A stretch of 64,000 nt of DNA, taken from positions 62,001-126,000 of the forward strand of contig JBKAGX010000007.1 in NCBI GenBank assembly GCA_046290575.1. Reading direction: 5' to 3'. Under the pieces are notes generated by a model that saw only the letters and a program-made list of their open reading frames with translations, was not told where the DNA came from and did no database searches. Below are positions 1 to 8,773 of this stretch, piece by piece. Source of the DNA: JANQQJ01 sp046290575 (GTDB lineage: Bacteria; Pseudomonadota; Alphaproteobacteria; SMXS01). Numbering within the stretch: the stretch's first letter is position 1; each line of letters starts with the position of its first letter. The position numbers and the translations under genes are program-made.

Positions 1-12
1 CCGCGCCACTGG

Positions 13-420
13 TTATTCCTCGGTGGCTTCGGCTTCTTCCGCCGGCTCTTCCTTAGGCGCTTTGGCGGCTTCTGCTGCGGCAGCAGCTTTTTCCTCAGCT
101 TCGCGCAGACGTTCCTGCGCCTTGGCCTTGGGTTTAGCCTTCTGCGGATTGTTGCGTTGTTCCGGCATCGGAATCATCTCGGCGGCAGCCAGCATGCGCG
201 CGACCCGGTCGGTCGGCTTGGCGCCTTGCCCCAGCCAATATTCGATACGGTCCGACACCAGGACCATGCGCTGCTCGTGATCCTTCGGCAATAGCGGGTT
301 GAACGTCCCCACTTTTTCGATAAACCGGCCGTCACGCGGGCTACGCGAATCGGCAATCACGATGCGGTAATAGGGGCGCTTTTTGGCGCCACCGCGCGCC
401 AGTCTGATTTTCAATGACAT
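13..420 (-). CDS. rpsP: 30S ribosomal protein S16
   Basis: Small-subunit ribosomal protein S16, an assembly protein of the 30S particle. The first 80 or so residues carry the family pattern (MSLKIRLARGGAKKRPYYRI at the N terminus, then GRFIEKVGTFNPL). The remaining 50 residues are a low-complexity Ala/Glu/Lys tail ending in acidic residues, which makes it 135 aa rather than the roughly 80-90 aa of the core family; such tails are common in alphaproteobacterial S16. An AAGGAG lies about 12 bases upstream of the ATG. It follows ffh on the same strand with a 47-base gap, the usual ffh-rpsP order; the next gene of that operon would lie beyond the window's left edge. Confidence 0.97.
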   Translation of the reverse strand: MSLKIRLARGGAKKRPYYRIVIADSRSPRDGRFIEKVGTFNPLLPKDHEQRMVLVSDRIEYWLGQGAKPTDRVARMLAAAEMIPMPEQRNNPQKAKPKAKAQERLREAEEKAAAAAEAAKAPKEEPAEEAEATEE

Positions 421-467
421 GAGGCTTTTCTGCTCCTTCTTCTTCTCTGATTTCTTGGTTTTCTCGT

Positions 468-1823
468 TTAACGGGGCAACAGGCCATCAAGGCCGGGCGG
501 CAATTGCGGCATGCCTTTCTTGCCCATCTTCGACATACGCTTCATCATCTGGCCCATCTGCTGATGCTGTTTCAGCAGCTTGTTGACGTCCTGCACGCTG
601 GTGCCGGAGCCGGCAGCGATACGCTTCTTGCGCGACGCGCCAATGACCTTTGTTTTTTCACGCTCCAGCGGCGTCATCGAATTGATGATGGCCACCTGTC
701 GGCCCAGCATCTTTTCGTCGACATTGGCCTGCGACAGCGCCTTCTTCATCTTCCCGACGCCGGGCATCAGCCCCAAGACGCCCGACATGCCGCCCATCTT
801 GTTCATCTGTTCCAGCTGCTTCTGGTAATCGACAAGCGTGAACTGGCCCTTCTTCATGCGGGCCATCAGGTCGGCGGCGTCGTCCTCGTTGACGATCTCC
901 TGCGCCTTCTCGACCAGGCTGACCACATCGCCCATGCCCAGAATGCGCGAGGCAACGCGGTCGGGATGGAATGCATCCATTTCATCCAGATGTTCGCCGG
1001 TGCCGACCAGCTTGATCGGGCAGCCGGTGACAGAGCGCATGCTCAGCGCCGCACCGCCACGGCCGTCGCCGTCCATGCGGGTCAGCACAATGCCGGTGAC
1101 CGTCAGCCGTTCGTTGAACTGCTTGGCGACGTTGACGGCGTCTTGACCGGTCAGTGAGTCAGCGACCAGCAGTGTCTCCACCGGCAGGGCAGAAAACTTG
1201 ACACTGTCGAGTTCGGCCATCAGCCCTTCATCGACATGCAGCCGGCCTGCGGTATCCAGCATAACAACGTCATAGCCGCCCAGCTTGCCGGCCTCCATGG
1301 CGCGCTTGGCGATATCAACGGGCTGCTGGCCATCCATGATGGGCAAAGTGGCCACGCCGGCCTGCTCGCCCAGAATCTTCAATTGCTCCTGCGCCGCGGG
1401 CCGCCTGGTGTCCAGCGAGGCCATCAGGACCTTTTTGCGCTCTTTTTCGGTCAGCCGCTTGGCGATCTTGGCGGTGGATGTGGTCTTGCCGGAACCCTGC
1501 AGCCCAACCATCATGACAGCTGCCGGCGGTATGGCCGCCAAATTCAGGCCTTCGCTTTCGCCGCCCAGCATCTCGGTCAGTTCGTCATTGACGATCTTGA
1601 CCACCATCTGGCCCGGCGTGACCGATTTCAGGACTTCCTGGCCAACGGCGCGGGTCTTGACCTTGTCGATGAATTCCTTGACCACCGGCAGGGCGACATC
1701 GGCTTCTAAGAGCGCCACGCGCACTTCGCGCATGGCCGCGTTCACGTCGGATTCGTTGAGAACCCCGCGGCTGCGCAGAGTATCGAAAATGTCGCCCAGA
1801 CGGCTCGACAGGCTTTCGAACAT
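468..1823 (-). CDS. ffh: Signal recognition particle GTPase Ffh
   Basis: Protein subunit of the signal recognition particle; binds SRP RNA and signal sequences and docks on FtsY to deliver nascent membrane proteins. N domain starts at MFESLSSRLGDIFDTLRSRG. The G domain has P loop GLQGSGKTTSTAK, DTRRPAAQEQL, DTAGRLHVDEG and TRMDGDGRGG. The Met-rich M domain is at the C terminus. I take the ATG at 1823 (451 aa); an upstream in-frame start would add 18 residues of unrelated sequence encoded by a tandem repeat in the leader, and GGAAGAG lies about 9 bases before the chosen ATG. FtsY, its receptor, is encoded at 6.9 kb in this window. Confidence 0.97.
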   Translation of the reverse strand: MFESLSSRLGDIFDTLRSRGVLNESDVNAAMREVRVALLEADVALPVVKEFIDKVKTRAVGQEVLKSVTPGQMVVKIVNDELTEMLGGESEGLNLAAIPPAAVMMVGLQGSGKTTSTAKIAKRLTEKERKKVLMASLDTRRPAAQEQLKILGEQAGVATLPIMDGQQPVDIAKRAMEAGKLGGYDVVMLDTAGRLHVDEGLMAELDSVKFSALPVETLLVADSLTGQDAVNVAKQFNERLTVTGIVLTRMDGDGRGGAALSMRSVTGCPIKLVGTGEHLDEMDAFHPDRVASRILGMGDVVSLVEKAQEIVNEDDAADLMARMKKGQFTLVDYQKQLEQMNKMGGMSGVLGLMPGVGKMKKALSQANVDEKMLGRQVAIINSMTPLEREKTKVIGASRKKRIAAGSGTSVQDVNKLLKQHQQMGQMMKRMSKMGKKGMPQLPPGLDGLLPR

Positions 1824-2051
1824 CACCCAATTCTCTTCCGGGCCAAGGCCCAACAACTTCCAGGGCCCAAAGCCCAATGACTTAAAGCACCCGCGGGCGA
1901 ATCCTCGCTGACGGGTGGGTATCCTTCGGACACGAAAAGCTCTGCATTCGTGAAGCGCCGCGGAACCTAGGGGCGGGGTGCCGCAAAGTCAAGCGTTGCC
2001 GGGGCGCAGAGCAGATACTACGCTCCCGCGCCGGAACAGGGTGCGGATAGC

Positions 2052-3515
2052 ATGACAGAAGCTTCAGAGCCAGCGGCCGGCACATCTGCCGCCGTCAAAC
2101 GCTTCGGCTTTATCGCCGGGCTGGTGGCGCTGGGCGTCACCTGGGTCCTGCCTGCCCCCGAAGGCATGCCGCAGACGGCCTGGGCGACCGCCGGTGTCGC
2201 GCTCCTCATGGCGTTCTGGTGGGCGACGGAGGCCTTGCCGGTGGCTGCCACGTCGCTGATCCCGATCATCTTCTTTCCGCTTCTGGGTGTCACCGACATA
2301 AGGGGCGCGACGCACCCTTACGCCAGCCCGCTGATCTATCTGTTCATGGGCGGCTTCGTGATCGCGCTTGCGATGGAGCGGTGGAACCTGCACCGGCGCA
2401 TCGCCCTGGCGATCATTTCCGGCATCGGTGCGGAACCGCACCGCCTGGTGCTGGGCTTCATGCTGGCAACGGCGCTGCTCAGCATGTGGATATCCAATAC
2501 CGCGACCACCATGATGATGCTGCCGATCGGCGCGTCGGTCGCCGGGATTATTCTGGCAGAGGGCGCGGACACCGCCCGGCGCAATTTTGCCACCGCGCTG
2601 ATGCTGGGGATCGCCTATGCGGCCAGTGTTGGCGGGGTGGGCACGCTGATCGGCACGCCGACCAATCTGGCCATGGCGAACATCCTGGCCGGCCCGGAAT
2701 TCGGTATCGAGATCGATTTTGCCCGCTGGCTGCTGGTGGGGCTACCCTTCGTGGCCATCATGCTGCCGCTGGTCTGGCTGGTGCTGACGCGGTTTGTCTA
2801 CACCTTCGATCTGGGCGCCAGCGACGCAGCCACGGCGCAAGTTGCCCATGATCGCAAGGAGATGGGCCGGATCACCGTGCCGGAGCAACGTGTGGCCATT
2901 CTGGCGGGGATCGTGGCGCTGCTCTGGGTCTCCCGGCGGGTATTGACCGAGTACATCCCCGGCCTCTCCGACGCAGGGATCGCGATGGCGGGGGCGCTGC
3001 TCTTGTTCATCCTGCCCGCAGGCGGCGGCAATCGAGGCGCGGTGATGAATTGGGAAACGGCGGTCAAACTGCCCTGGGGCCTGATTCTGCTGTTCGGTGG
3101 CGGGTTGAGCCTTGCAGAGGCGATGGGCGCCAGCGGCCTTGCCGGGTGGATCAGCACCAATCTGGAGGGGCTGGGCACGTTACCCTTCGTGGCTTTGATC
3201 GCGATTATCGTAGTGGTCATCGTGTTTCTGACCGAACTGACCAGCAATGCAGCCACCGTTTCGGCTTTCGTGCCGGTGATCGCGGCGCTCGCCGTCGGTA
3301 TCGGTCTCGATCCTGTCATTCTGGCGGCGCCGGTGGCAATCGCGGCCTCGTGCGCCTTCATGTTGCCGGTGGCAACCCCGCCCAATGCTGTGGTGTTCGG
3401 GTCCGGCTATATCACCATTCCGCAGATGGTTCGGGCGGGAATCTGGCTCAACATGCTCAGCGTTGTGATCGTCACGACCGTTTCAGCGATTCTGATCCCC
3501 CTGGTTTTTGGTTGA
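2052..3515 (+). CDS. SLC13/DASS family sodium-coupled anion symporter
   Basis: Inner membrane secondary transporter, probably for di- or tricarboxylates with sodium. It is 487 aa with about 12 hydrophobic segments. It contains the two repeated SNT-type substrate and sodium sites of the family: WISNTATTMMMLPIG near residue 150 and LTSNAATVSAFVPVIAAL near residue 400. GTPTNLAMAN and PVATPPNAVVFGSGYI are also family motifs. Divergent from ffh with a 228-base gap to its start, so it likely has its own promoter. Substrate cannot be fixed from sequence; sulfate or citrate are alternatives within the family. Confidence 0.88.
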   Translation: MTEASEPAAGTSAAVKRFGFIAGLVALGVTWVLPAPEGMPQTAWATAGVALLMAFWWATEALPVAATSLIPIIFFPLLGVTDIRGATHPYASPLIYLFMGGFVIALAMERWNLHRRIALAIISGIGAEPHRLVLGFMLATALLSMWISNTATTMMMLPIGASVAGIILAEGADTARRNFATALMLGIAYAASVGGVGTLIGTPTNLAMANILAGPEFGIEIDFARWLLVGLPFVAIMLPLVWLVLTRFVYTFDLGASDAATAQVAHDRKEMGRITVPEQRVAILAGIVALLWVSRRVLTEYIPGLSDAGIAMAGALLLFILPAGGGNRGAVMNWETAVKLPWGLILLFGGGLSLAEAMGASGLAGWISTNLEGLGTLPFVALIAIIVVVIVFLTELTSNAATVSAFVPVIAALAVGIGLDPVILAAPVAIAASCAFMLPVATPPNAVVFGSGYITIPQMVRAGIWLNMLSVVIVTTVSAILIPLVFG

Positions 3516-3522
3516 GCGGTCA

Positions 3523-4275
3523 CTAGGCTTCGGGAAAGTTATCTTTCGACAGCTCAAGGAAGGCGATCAGTTTCTCAACGGCCTGACGGGTCACGGGTCC
3601 TGAAAAGTTCACTCTGGCGATGGCTTTCGTTGATATCCGGCATTCCAGACGTTCACTTACATCGTCGGCAGCAGAGTAATCCAGAGTTGCGTGTCTAGCA
3701 GAATCCACATCGAGAGCAGGTTCAACAAATTTGTGCCCTGCTGAAGTAGCGCCGGGCAAATAAACTGTTTCTGACGGGCCTAGGGCGACTACACCCTGGT
3801 TTGGTTGAGGAGTTCTCTTCGGGATCTCAATATCAGCTAGGGATTTTTCGAAGACTTCGTAAAATTTTTGGGCACCTTGGGACGAGAAGCCCTTCGAACG
3901 CACTAGAAATGCGCGAATAACCTCCCTTGACGGAATTTCACCGTCAAATTGGTCTATGATTTCGAAATATAGGTCTGGTCTAAGTGCGGCTTCACTGCGT
4001 GACGAAAGCTCTTCTTCTCGGCTTTCTGGTTCGAATATTCTCAAGGCAAGTTCTGATACTCGAATCTGGTCTCCGCGCCCTTCCAACAATCCATACTGTC
4101 GGGTAGCCGCAAGGACAGCCCGTGAGCCACCTGAAAGTCCCTGATATCCCATCAGTTGAACGGCGGTTTCTGGATCAATTTCAGCCCTGTGAGCGCCTTC
4201 GTAGACTTTGCGTGTGTAGTCAATCGCTTTGTCCAGCGGCACGCGAGGGTAGTTGGGGCTACGCATTCTTGGCAT
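3523..4275 (-). CDS. Hypothetical protein, conserved, possible helix-turn-helix fold
   Basis: A 250-aa soluble protein I do not assign to a characterised family. The N terminus (MPRMRSPNYPRVPLDKAIDY, then a helix-rich stretch ending GLSGGSRAVLAATRQYGLLE near residue 65) resembles uncharacterised proteobacterial proteins and could be winged-helix DNA binding: the LSGGS..VLAATRQYGLLE segment reads like a recognition region followed by a conserved short helix. The C-terminal third (LECRISTKAIARVNFSGPVT) may be a small beta domain. No signal peptide or membrane segment. Its codon use and flanks are more AT-rich than neighbouring genes and the upstream region is strongly AT-rich, which suggests horizontal acquisition. 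It converges on the SLC13 gene with a 7-base gap. Function is not known. Confidence 0.7.
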   Translation of the reverse strand: MPRMRSPNYPRVPLDKAIDYTRKVYEGAHRAEIDPETAVQLMGYQGLSGGSRAVLAATRQYGLLEGRGDQIRVSELALRIFEPESREEELSSRSEAALRPDLYFEIIDQFDGEIPSREVIRAFLVRSKGFSSQGAQKFYEVFEKSLADIEIPKRTPQPNQGVVALGPSETVYLPGATSAGHKFVEPALDVDSARHATLDYSAADDVSERLECRISTKAIARVNFSGPVTRQAVEKLIAFLELSKDNFPEA

Positions 4276-4814
4276 AATATGACCTATAAGACTGATTTGA
4301 TGACGATATCTATCTCAATCAAGAGAGCTTGTCAATATAAGGCTAAGGCTAATTAATTTAAGACTTATAAAAAAGTCTATTATGGCTATTTTTAGACCTA
4401 CTATGAAATTAGACTGATGTTTATGATTAAAAAAGACCTTATCCGATCACTTAGAATCGCTCTGCGTCAACGGTTACGCCAATATGACAGTATCGCATTA
4501 TAAAATAGCTGTAAAAGAGGATAAAATGCGGTTGACGTGAGTGCGGGGCATGGTATAACGGCTTTGCTCGCCTCGAAGACCTGTTGCACCAGGCTTCATC
4601 AAGCGAGCGGCTAAGCCGATGCGGCTCATCCTTAAGCGGGTAGCGCGGAGGTGGACATTGGCCGGCGGCTGTGGACATGAACATTGTAGGGGGTCCAAAC
4701 TCCTGCGGTACGGCCAACCACAGTCACCGGCTTTTGTCTATATAACTCTCTTTAATTTGTCAAATTCACCAATTTGGTTGAGCGTAGCGCGTTCAAGGCC
4801 ATATAAGCCGCGCC
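4276..4814. other. AT-rich to mixed intergenic region without a recognised gene
   Basis: A 539-base gap between the orphan gene (starting at 4275, minus) and dapF (4815, plus). The first 240 bases are strikingly AT-rich and contain several AGACY words and one small hairpin (AGACTT at 4361-4366 with AAGTCT at 4373-4378). The second half is GC-rich, with short open frames that have neither plausible starts nor family resemblance, and two copies of GTGGACAT around 4651-4680. A TATATAACT at about 4738-4746 could be a -10 element for dapF, and CAAATT (4761-4766) with AATTTG (4771-4776) is a short palindrome close to the dapF start. No tRNA or known ncRNA fold was recognised. Confidence 0.5.
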
Positions 4815-5648
4815 ATGAGCGGTCAGACGACAGTACTGGATTTCATCAAGATGCACGGGCTGGGCAACGATTTCGTTGTCTTTGATGCTCGTACGTCGCC
4901 GCTCGATCTGACGCCGGCGCAGGCGCGCTTTGTCGGCAGCCGCCGGTTCGGCATCGGATGCGACCAGATCTTGACCATTCAGCCCTCCGATAAGGCCGAC
5001 GCCTTCATGCGTATCCAGAACCCGGATGGCAGCGAGGCCGGCGCCTGCGGCAACGGCACCCGCTGTGTCGCCAGCTATCTGATGCGCGATCTGGACAAGA
5101 ACGACGTAGTGATTGAAACCGTTGCCGGGCTGTTGCATTGCGCGCTGGAGGCCGAGCAGGAAGAGCTGATCTCCGTCGATATGGGCGCGCCGCGTCTGGA
5201 CTGGCAGGCGATCCCAACGGCGGCCGAAGTCGATACGCTTCATGCCGGGCTGGCAGTCGGCCCGCTGAAGGATCCCGTCCTGGTCAATATGGGGAACCCG
5301 CACGCCGTCTTCTTCGTCGATGACGTGGATGACATAGATCTGGAGGCGTTGGGCCCGCAGGTGGAGCATCATGCGATGTTCCCGGAACGCACCAATGTGG
5401 AAATCGCGCAGATTCGCTCGCGCGGCGATATCAGGTTGCGGGTCTGGGAGCGCGGCGCCGGCGTCACCATGGCCTGCGGGTCGGGCGCGTGCGCGACGGC
5501 TGTCGCCGCGATCCGGCGCGGACTCACGGACCGTGAAGTGATGATCGAACTTGATGGCGGCCCGCTGGAGCTTGACTGGGCCGAAGGCGGCTCGGTGGTG
5601 ATGCGCGGGCCGGTTGCTACGTCTTTCTGGGGACGGGTGGCGCTGTGA
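4815..5648 (+). CDS. dapF: Diaminopimelate epimerase
   Basis: Cofactor-independent racemase converting LL- to meso-diaminopimelate for lysine and peptidoglycan synthesis. 277 aa, the usual length. The two catalytic cysteines are in place: C78 in GACGNGTRC and C221 in MACGSGACATA. The N-terminal MHGLGNDFVV motif is also typical. First gene of a four-gene run dapF-mtaB-ftsY-yciB in which each junction is a 4-base overlap, so the genes are almost certainly co-transcribed and translationally coupled; this order is well conserved in Alphaproteobacteria. Confidence 0.97.
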   Translation: MSGQTTVLDFIKMHGLGNDFVVFDARTSPLDLTPAQARFVGSRRFGIGCDQILTIQPSDKADAFMRIQNPDGSEAGACGNGTRCVASYLMRDLDKNDVVIETVAGLLHCALEAEQEELISVDMGAPRLDWQAIPTAAEVDTLHAGLAVGPLKDPVLVNMGNPHAVFFVDDVDDIDLEALGPQVEHHAMFPERTNVEIAQIRSRGDIRLRVWERGAGVTMACGSGACATAVAAIRRGLTDREVMIELDGGPLELDWAEGGSVVMRGPVATSFWGRVAL

Positions 5649-6898
5649 GCGGGCCGGAAATCATTACCTTCGGCTGCCGGCTGAACACGGTTGAATCCGA
5701 GGTCATTCGTCAGAACGCCGCCGAGATGGACGACACAATCGTTTTCAACACCTGCGCGGTTACCAATGAAGCCGTGCGGCAGGCGCGCCAGTCGATCCGA
5801 AAGGCCCGCCGCCGCCGCCCGGACGCGCGGGTTGTCGTCACCGGTTGTGCCGCGCAGCTGGAGCCGGAGACCTTCGCCGACATGCCGGAGGTCGATCTGG
5901 TGCTCGGCAATGAAGAAAAGCTGGCGCCCACTGCACTGGATTTCGGCGTGGCAGACACCGAAAAAGCCCGCGTCAACGATATCATGTCGGTGACGCAGAC
6001 CGCCGGGCATTTGCTGGATGGGTTAGAGGGCCGTGCCCGTGCTTTCGTGCAGGTTCAAAATGGCTGCGATCACCGCTGTACCTTCTGCATCATCCCGTTT
6101 GCGCGCGGTAATTCCAGAAGCGTGCCGATGGGCGCAGTGATCGAGCAGATCAGGCGGCTGGTTGGCAACGGCTATAATGAAGTGGTGCTCACCGGTGTCG
6201 ACATTACCGCCTACGGCCATGATTTGCCGGGCATGCCGACGCTCGGCAATCTGTGCCTGAAAATCCTGTCAGCGGTGCCTGAGCTGCCCCGTCTGCGGCT
6301 TTCATCAATCGATTCGGTGGAGGTCGATGAGCCGCTGTTCGACGTGATCGCGCATGAACCACGGCTGATGCCGCACCTGCATCTCAGCCTGCAGGCGGGT
6401 GACGACATGATCCTGAAGCGAATGAAGCGCCGCCACAATCGGGCTCAATCTGTTGAATTCTGCGACCGTGTTCGCGCCGCGCGCCCGGACGTGGTTTTCG
6501 GCGCCGACCTGATCGCCGGGTTCCCCACCGAGACCGACGATATGTTCGAAAACACGTTGGCATCCGTCGATGATATCGGGCTGACTTATCTGCACGTGTT
6601 CCCGTTCTCCGCGCGCCAGGGTACGCCGGCAGCGAAGATGCGGCAGCTTCATGGTGATATTATCCGCGATCGCGCATCGCGTTTGCGGGCCAAGGGCCAG
6701 GAACGGCTTCAGTCCTTCTTTGCCAGCCAGCTCGGAAAGAACGTTTCCGTCCTGGTCGAAAAGACAGAGAACGGTGTCGGTATTGGTCACACAGACCATT
6801 TTGCGCCCATTCGCCTGCGGGGACATCACAGCGGCGTCGTGGAGGCATCCGTCACCGGCCGGTCCGACGGTTGGCTGATCGGTGAGGTCGCGGCATGA
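5645..6898 (+). CDS. mtaB: tRNA t6A37 methylthiotransferase MtaB
   Basis: Radical SAM enzyme that adds a methylthio group to N6-threonylcarbamoyl-adenosine 37 of ANN-decoding tRNAs. 417 aa. The N-terminal MTTase domain has the three auxiliary-cluster cysteines in TFGCRLNTVES, FNTCAVTNEA and VTGCAAQ. The radical SAM CxxxCxxC is in NGCDHRCTFCIIPFARG, and a short TRAM-like segment follows. The start is the GTG overlapping the dapF stop (GTGA). MiaB is the close alternative, but the sequence GCRLN and the dapF/ftsY context favour MtaB. Confidence 0.92.
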   Translation: MSGPEIITFGCRLNTVESEVIRQNAAEMDDTIVFNTCAVTNEAVRQARQSIRKARRRRPDARVVVTGCAAQLEPETFADMPEVDLVLGNEEKLAPTALDFGVADTEKARVNDIMSVTQTAGHLLDGLEGRARAFVQVQNGCDHRCTFCIIPFARGNSRSVPMGAVIEQIRRLVGNGYNEVVLTGVDITAYGHDLPGMPTLGNLCLKILSAVPELPRLRLSSIDSVEVDEPLFDVIAHEPRLMPHLHLSLQAGDDMILKRMKRRHNRAQSVEFCDRVRAARPDVVFGADLIAGFPTETDDMFENTLASVDDIGLTYLHVFPFSARQGTPAAKMRQLHGDIIRDRASRLRAKGQERLQSFFASQLGKNVSVLVEKTENGVGIGHTDHFAPIRLRGHHSGVVEASVTGRSDGWLIGEVAA

Positions 6899-7833
6899 GC
6901 GAGGGCGAGAAAAAAGGCTGGTTCCGCCGCCTGCGCGAGGGGCTGCGCAAAAGCACATCCTCTGTCGGTGACGGTATCGGCGGGCTGTTTTCCGGCCGCC
7001 GCCGGCTTGATGATGAAACGCTGGAAGAGCTGGAAGACCTGCTGATCATGGCGGATTTCGGGGTCGCGACTGCCTCAAAGGTCAGCCTTGAACTCTCCAA
7101 GACCAAGCTCGACAAGGATGTTTCGCCCGAAGAGGTGCGGGCTGCGCTGGCAGGTGTCGTTGCCGGGACGCTCGAACCCGTGGCCAAACCGCTTGAAATC
7201 GATTCTGCCAACCGGCCGCATGTGCTGTTGATGGTGGGGGTGAACGGCAGTGGCAAGACCACGACCATCGGCAAGCTGGCCCGCCAGTTCAAAGCACAGG
7301 GTCGCTCGGTGCTGCTGGCGGCGGGCGATACCTTCAGGGCAGCCGCCATCGAACAGCTCACCGTCTGGGGGGACCGTAACAAGGTGCCGGTGGTGGCCAA
7401 ACAGGTGGGCGCCGATGCCGCTGCTGTTGCCTTCGAGGCGCTGGAGCGTGCGCGGGCAGACAATATCGACGTGGTCATGATCGACACGGCAGGCCGGTTG
7501 CAGAACAAGCAGGGCTTGATGGAAGAATTGGCCAAGATCGTCCGCGTCATTGGCAAATTCGATGAGGCCGCCCCACATGATGTGCTGCTGGTGCTTGATG
7601 CGACGACCGGTCAGAACGCGGTCAATCAAGTCGAAGTTTTTCGCGAGGTGGCCAATGTGACGGGATTGATTATGACCAAACTGGATGGCACGGCGCGCGG
7701 CGGCGTGCTGGTGGCGTGCGCCGAAAAATTTGCCCTGCCGATCCATGCCATCGGCGTGGGCGAAGGGATTGAAGATCTTCAGCCCTTTGACGCGCAGGAA
7801 TTCGCCGATGCCATTGCTGGCGTCGCCGCATGA
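6895..7833 (+). CDS. ftsY: Signal recognition particle receptor FtsY
   Basis: SRP GTPase at the membrane that receives ribosome-SRP complexes and hands them to SecYEG. 312 aa with a short N terminus (no long acidic A domain as in enterobacteria), consistent with alphaproteobacterial forms. Motifs: VGVNGSGKTTTIGKLA (P loop), AAGDTFRAAA, DTAGRLQNKQGLMEEL and TKLDGTARGG. The ATG overlaps the mtaB stop by 4 bases. Partner of Ffh, encoded at 0.5-1.8 kb. Confidence 0.97.
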   Translation: MSEGEKKGWFRRLREGLRKSTSSVGDGIGGLFSGRRRLDDETLEELEDLLIMADFGVATASKVSLELSKTKLDKDVSPEEVRAALAGVVAGTLEPVAKPLEIDSANRPHVLLMVGVNGSGKTTTIGKLARQFKAQGRSVLLAAGDTFRAAAIEQLTVWGDRNKVPVVAKQVGADAAAVAFEALERARADNIDVVMIDTAGRLQNKQGLMEELAKIVRVIGKFDEAAPHDVLLVLDATTGQNAVNQVEVFREVANVTGLIMTKLDGTARGGVLVACAEKFALPIHAIGVGEGIEDLQPFDAQEFADAIAGVAA

Positions 7834-8384
7834 GCGCAGGTCTCAAACTCGCCCTCGATATGGGGCCGCTGCTGGTGTTTTTCGTCGCCTATTTTCAGGG
7901 CGACATCTACATCGCCACTGGCGCGTTCATGGTGGCGACCCTTGTCGCGATGGCGGTCTACTGGTCCAAGGAACGGCACATCCCCACCAACCAGATCGTC
8001 ACGGCGGTGATTGTCATCGTCTTTGGTGGTTTGACCCTGCTGCTGCATGACGACCGCTTCATCAAGATGAAGCCGACGATGATCTATGCGTTGTTTGCGT
8101 TGATCCTGTTTGGCGGCGTGCTCAGGGACAAGGCGGTGCTGAAATATGTATTTGAGTCGGCTTTCCCGCCGATGGAGCATCGCGGCTGGCGGTTACTCAG
8201 CCTGCGCTGGGGCATTTTCTTTGCCGCCATGGCCATCCTCAATGAAGTCGTCTGGCGGAACTTTTCAGAGGAATTCTGGGTCAGCTTCAAGCTGTTCGGG
8301 TTTATTCCGATCACCATGATCTTCGCCATGGCGCAAATGCCGCTGATGAATCGTTACGCGATTGAGGATAAACCCACTACATAG
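7830..8384 (+). CDS. yciB: Inner membrane-spanning protein YciB (septation protein A family)
   Basis: Small polytopic inner membrane protein (184 aa, about five or six hydrophobic segments) of the YciB/IspZ family, linked to cell envelope synthesis and septation. Recognised by the N terminus GPLLVFFVAYFQGDIYIATG, the KPTMIYALFALILFGG segment and the LRWGIFFAAMAILNEVVWRN block. The start overlaps ftsY by 4 bases. Unusually, its last 31 bases overlap the convergent end of the toxin gene on the other strand; the C terminus MNRYAIEDKPTT may therefore have been altered when that module arrived. Confidence 0.93.
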   Translation: MSAGLKLALDMGPLLVFFVAYFQGDIYIATGAFMVATLVAMAVYWSKERHIPTNQIVTAVIVIVFGGLTLLLHDDRFIKMKPTMIYALFALILFGGVLRDKAVLKYVFESAFPPMEHRGWRLLSLRWGIFFAAMAILNEVVWRNFSEEFWVSFKLFGFIPITMIFAMAQMPLMNRYAIEDKPTT

Positions 8385-8773
8385 CGCTCGAAGGCCGTTG
8401 CAGACGTAAGCTGCTGTAGTTTGGCATCGGCAGAGACAAGTTTGACATCCTTGCGCTCGGCCAGTGCAATGTAAAAACAGTCATATGCTGGGTGATCGAG
8501 CTCGAGAGAAATTTCCAGGGCCCGCGGGACAAGGGCGGCGCAAGGCACGATGTCTGTAAGTGTAATCATAAGGCCGTCAATGCCAGCCGTCGCGTGGCTA
8601 GGCAGCATCTGGTCAAGCCTGACTTTTCGCCAGAATATGTTGGATATCTCTGCGACAATAAGGTCCGGGGCGACAAGTGTTTCTTCGACTTCTACGATCT
8701 GCTGCGCTTCGTGCCAGCCTTCTTCTTCAATGAACCACTTACAGGCGACGCTGGCGTCAACGACAAGCGTCAT
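8354..8773 (-). CDS. vapC: PIN-domain toxin, VapC family
   Basis: Probable Mg-dependent ribonuclease toxin of a type II toxin-antitoxin pair. 139 aa. The PIN acidic residues are visible: D6 (VVDASVACKWF), E42 (IVAEISNIFW), D98 (AYDCFYIALA) and D116 (VSADAKL). The start overlaps the antitoxin gene by 4 bases (ATGA), as is normal for these pairs. The 3' end runs 31 bases into the end of yciB on the opposite strand. VapC targets in this organism cannot be inferred. Confidence 0.93.
   Translation of the reverse strand: MTLVVDASVACKWFIEEEGWHEAQQIVEVEETLVAPDLIVAEISNIFWRKVRLDQMLPSHATAGIDGLMITLTDIVPCAALVPRALEISLELDHPAYDCFYIALAERKDVKLVSADAKLQQLTSATAFERYVVGLSSIA

Noticed and set aside
504..1157. Long open frame opposite ffh.
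   Set aside because: Shadow frame of the GC-rich ffh gene, His/Leu-rich translation with no family resemblance. Many similar long antisense frames occur opposite ccmF, acnA, lysK and patatin genes.
1888..1917. CACCCG/CGGGTG dyad in the ffh leader.
   Set aside because: Only six base pairs in a GC-rich region with a loop of 18; likely chance.
4451..4717. Short open frames in the gap upstream of dapF.
   Set aside because: No ribosome site, odd composition and no recognisable motif; overlapping frames on both strands.
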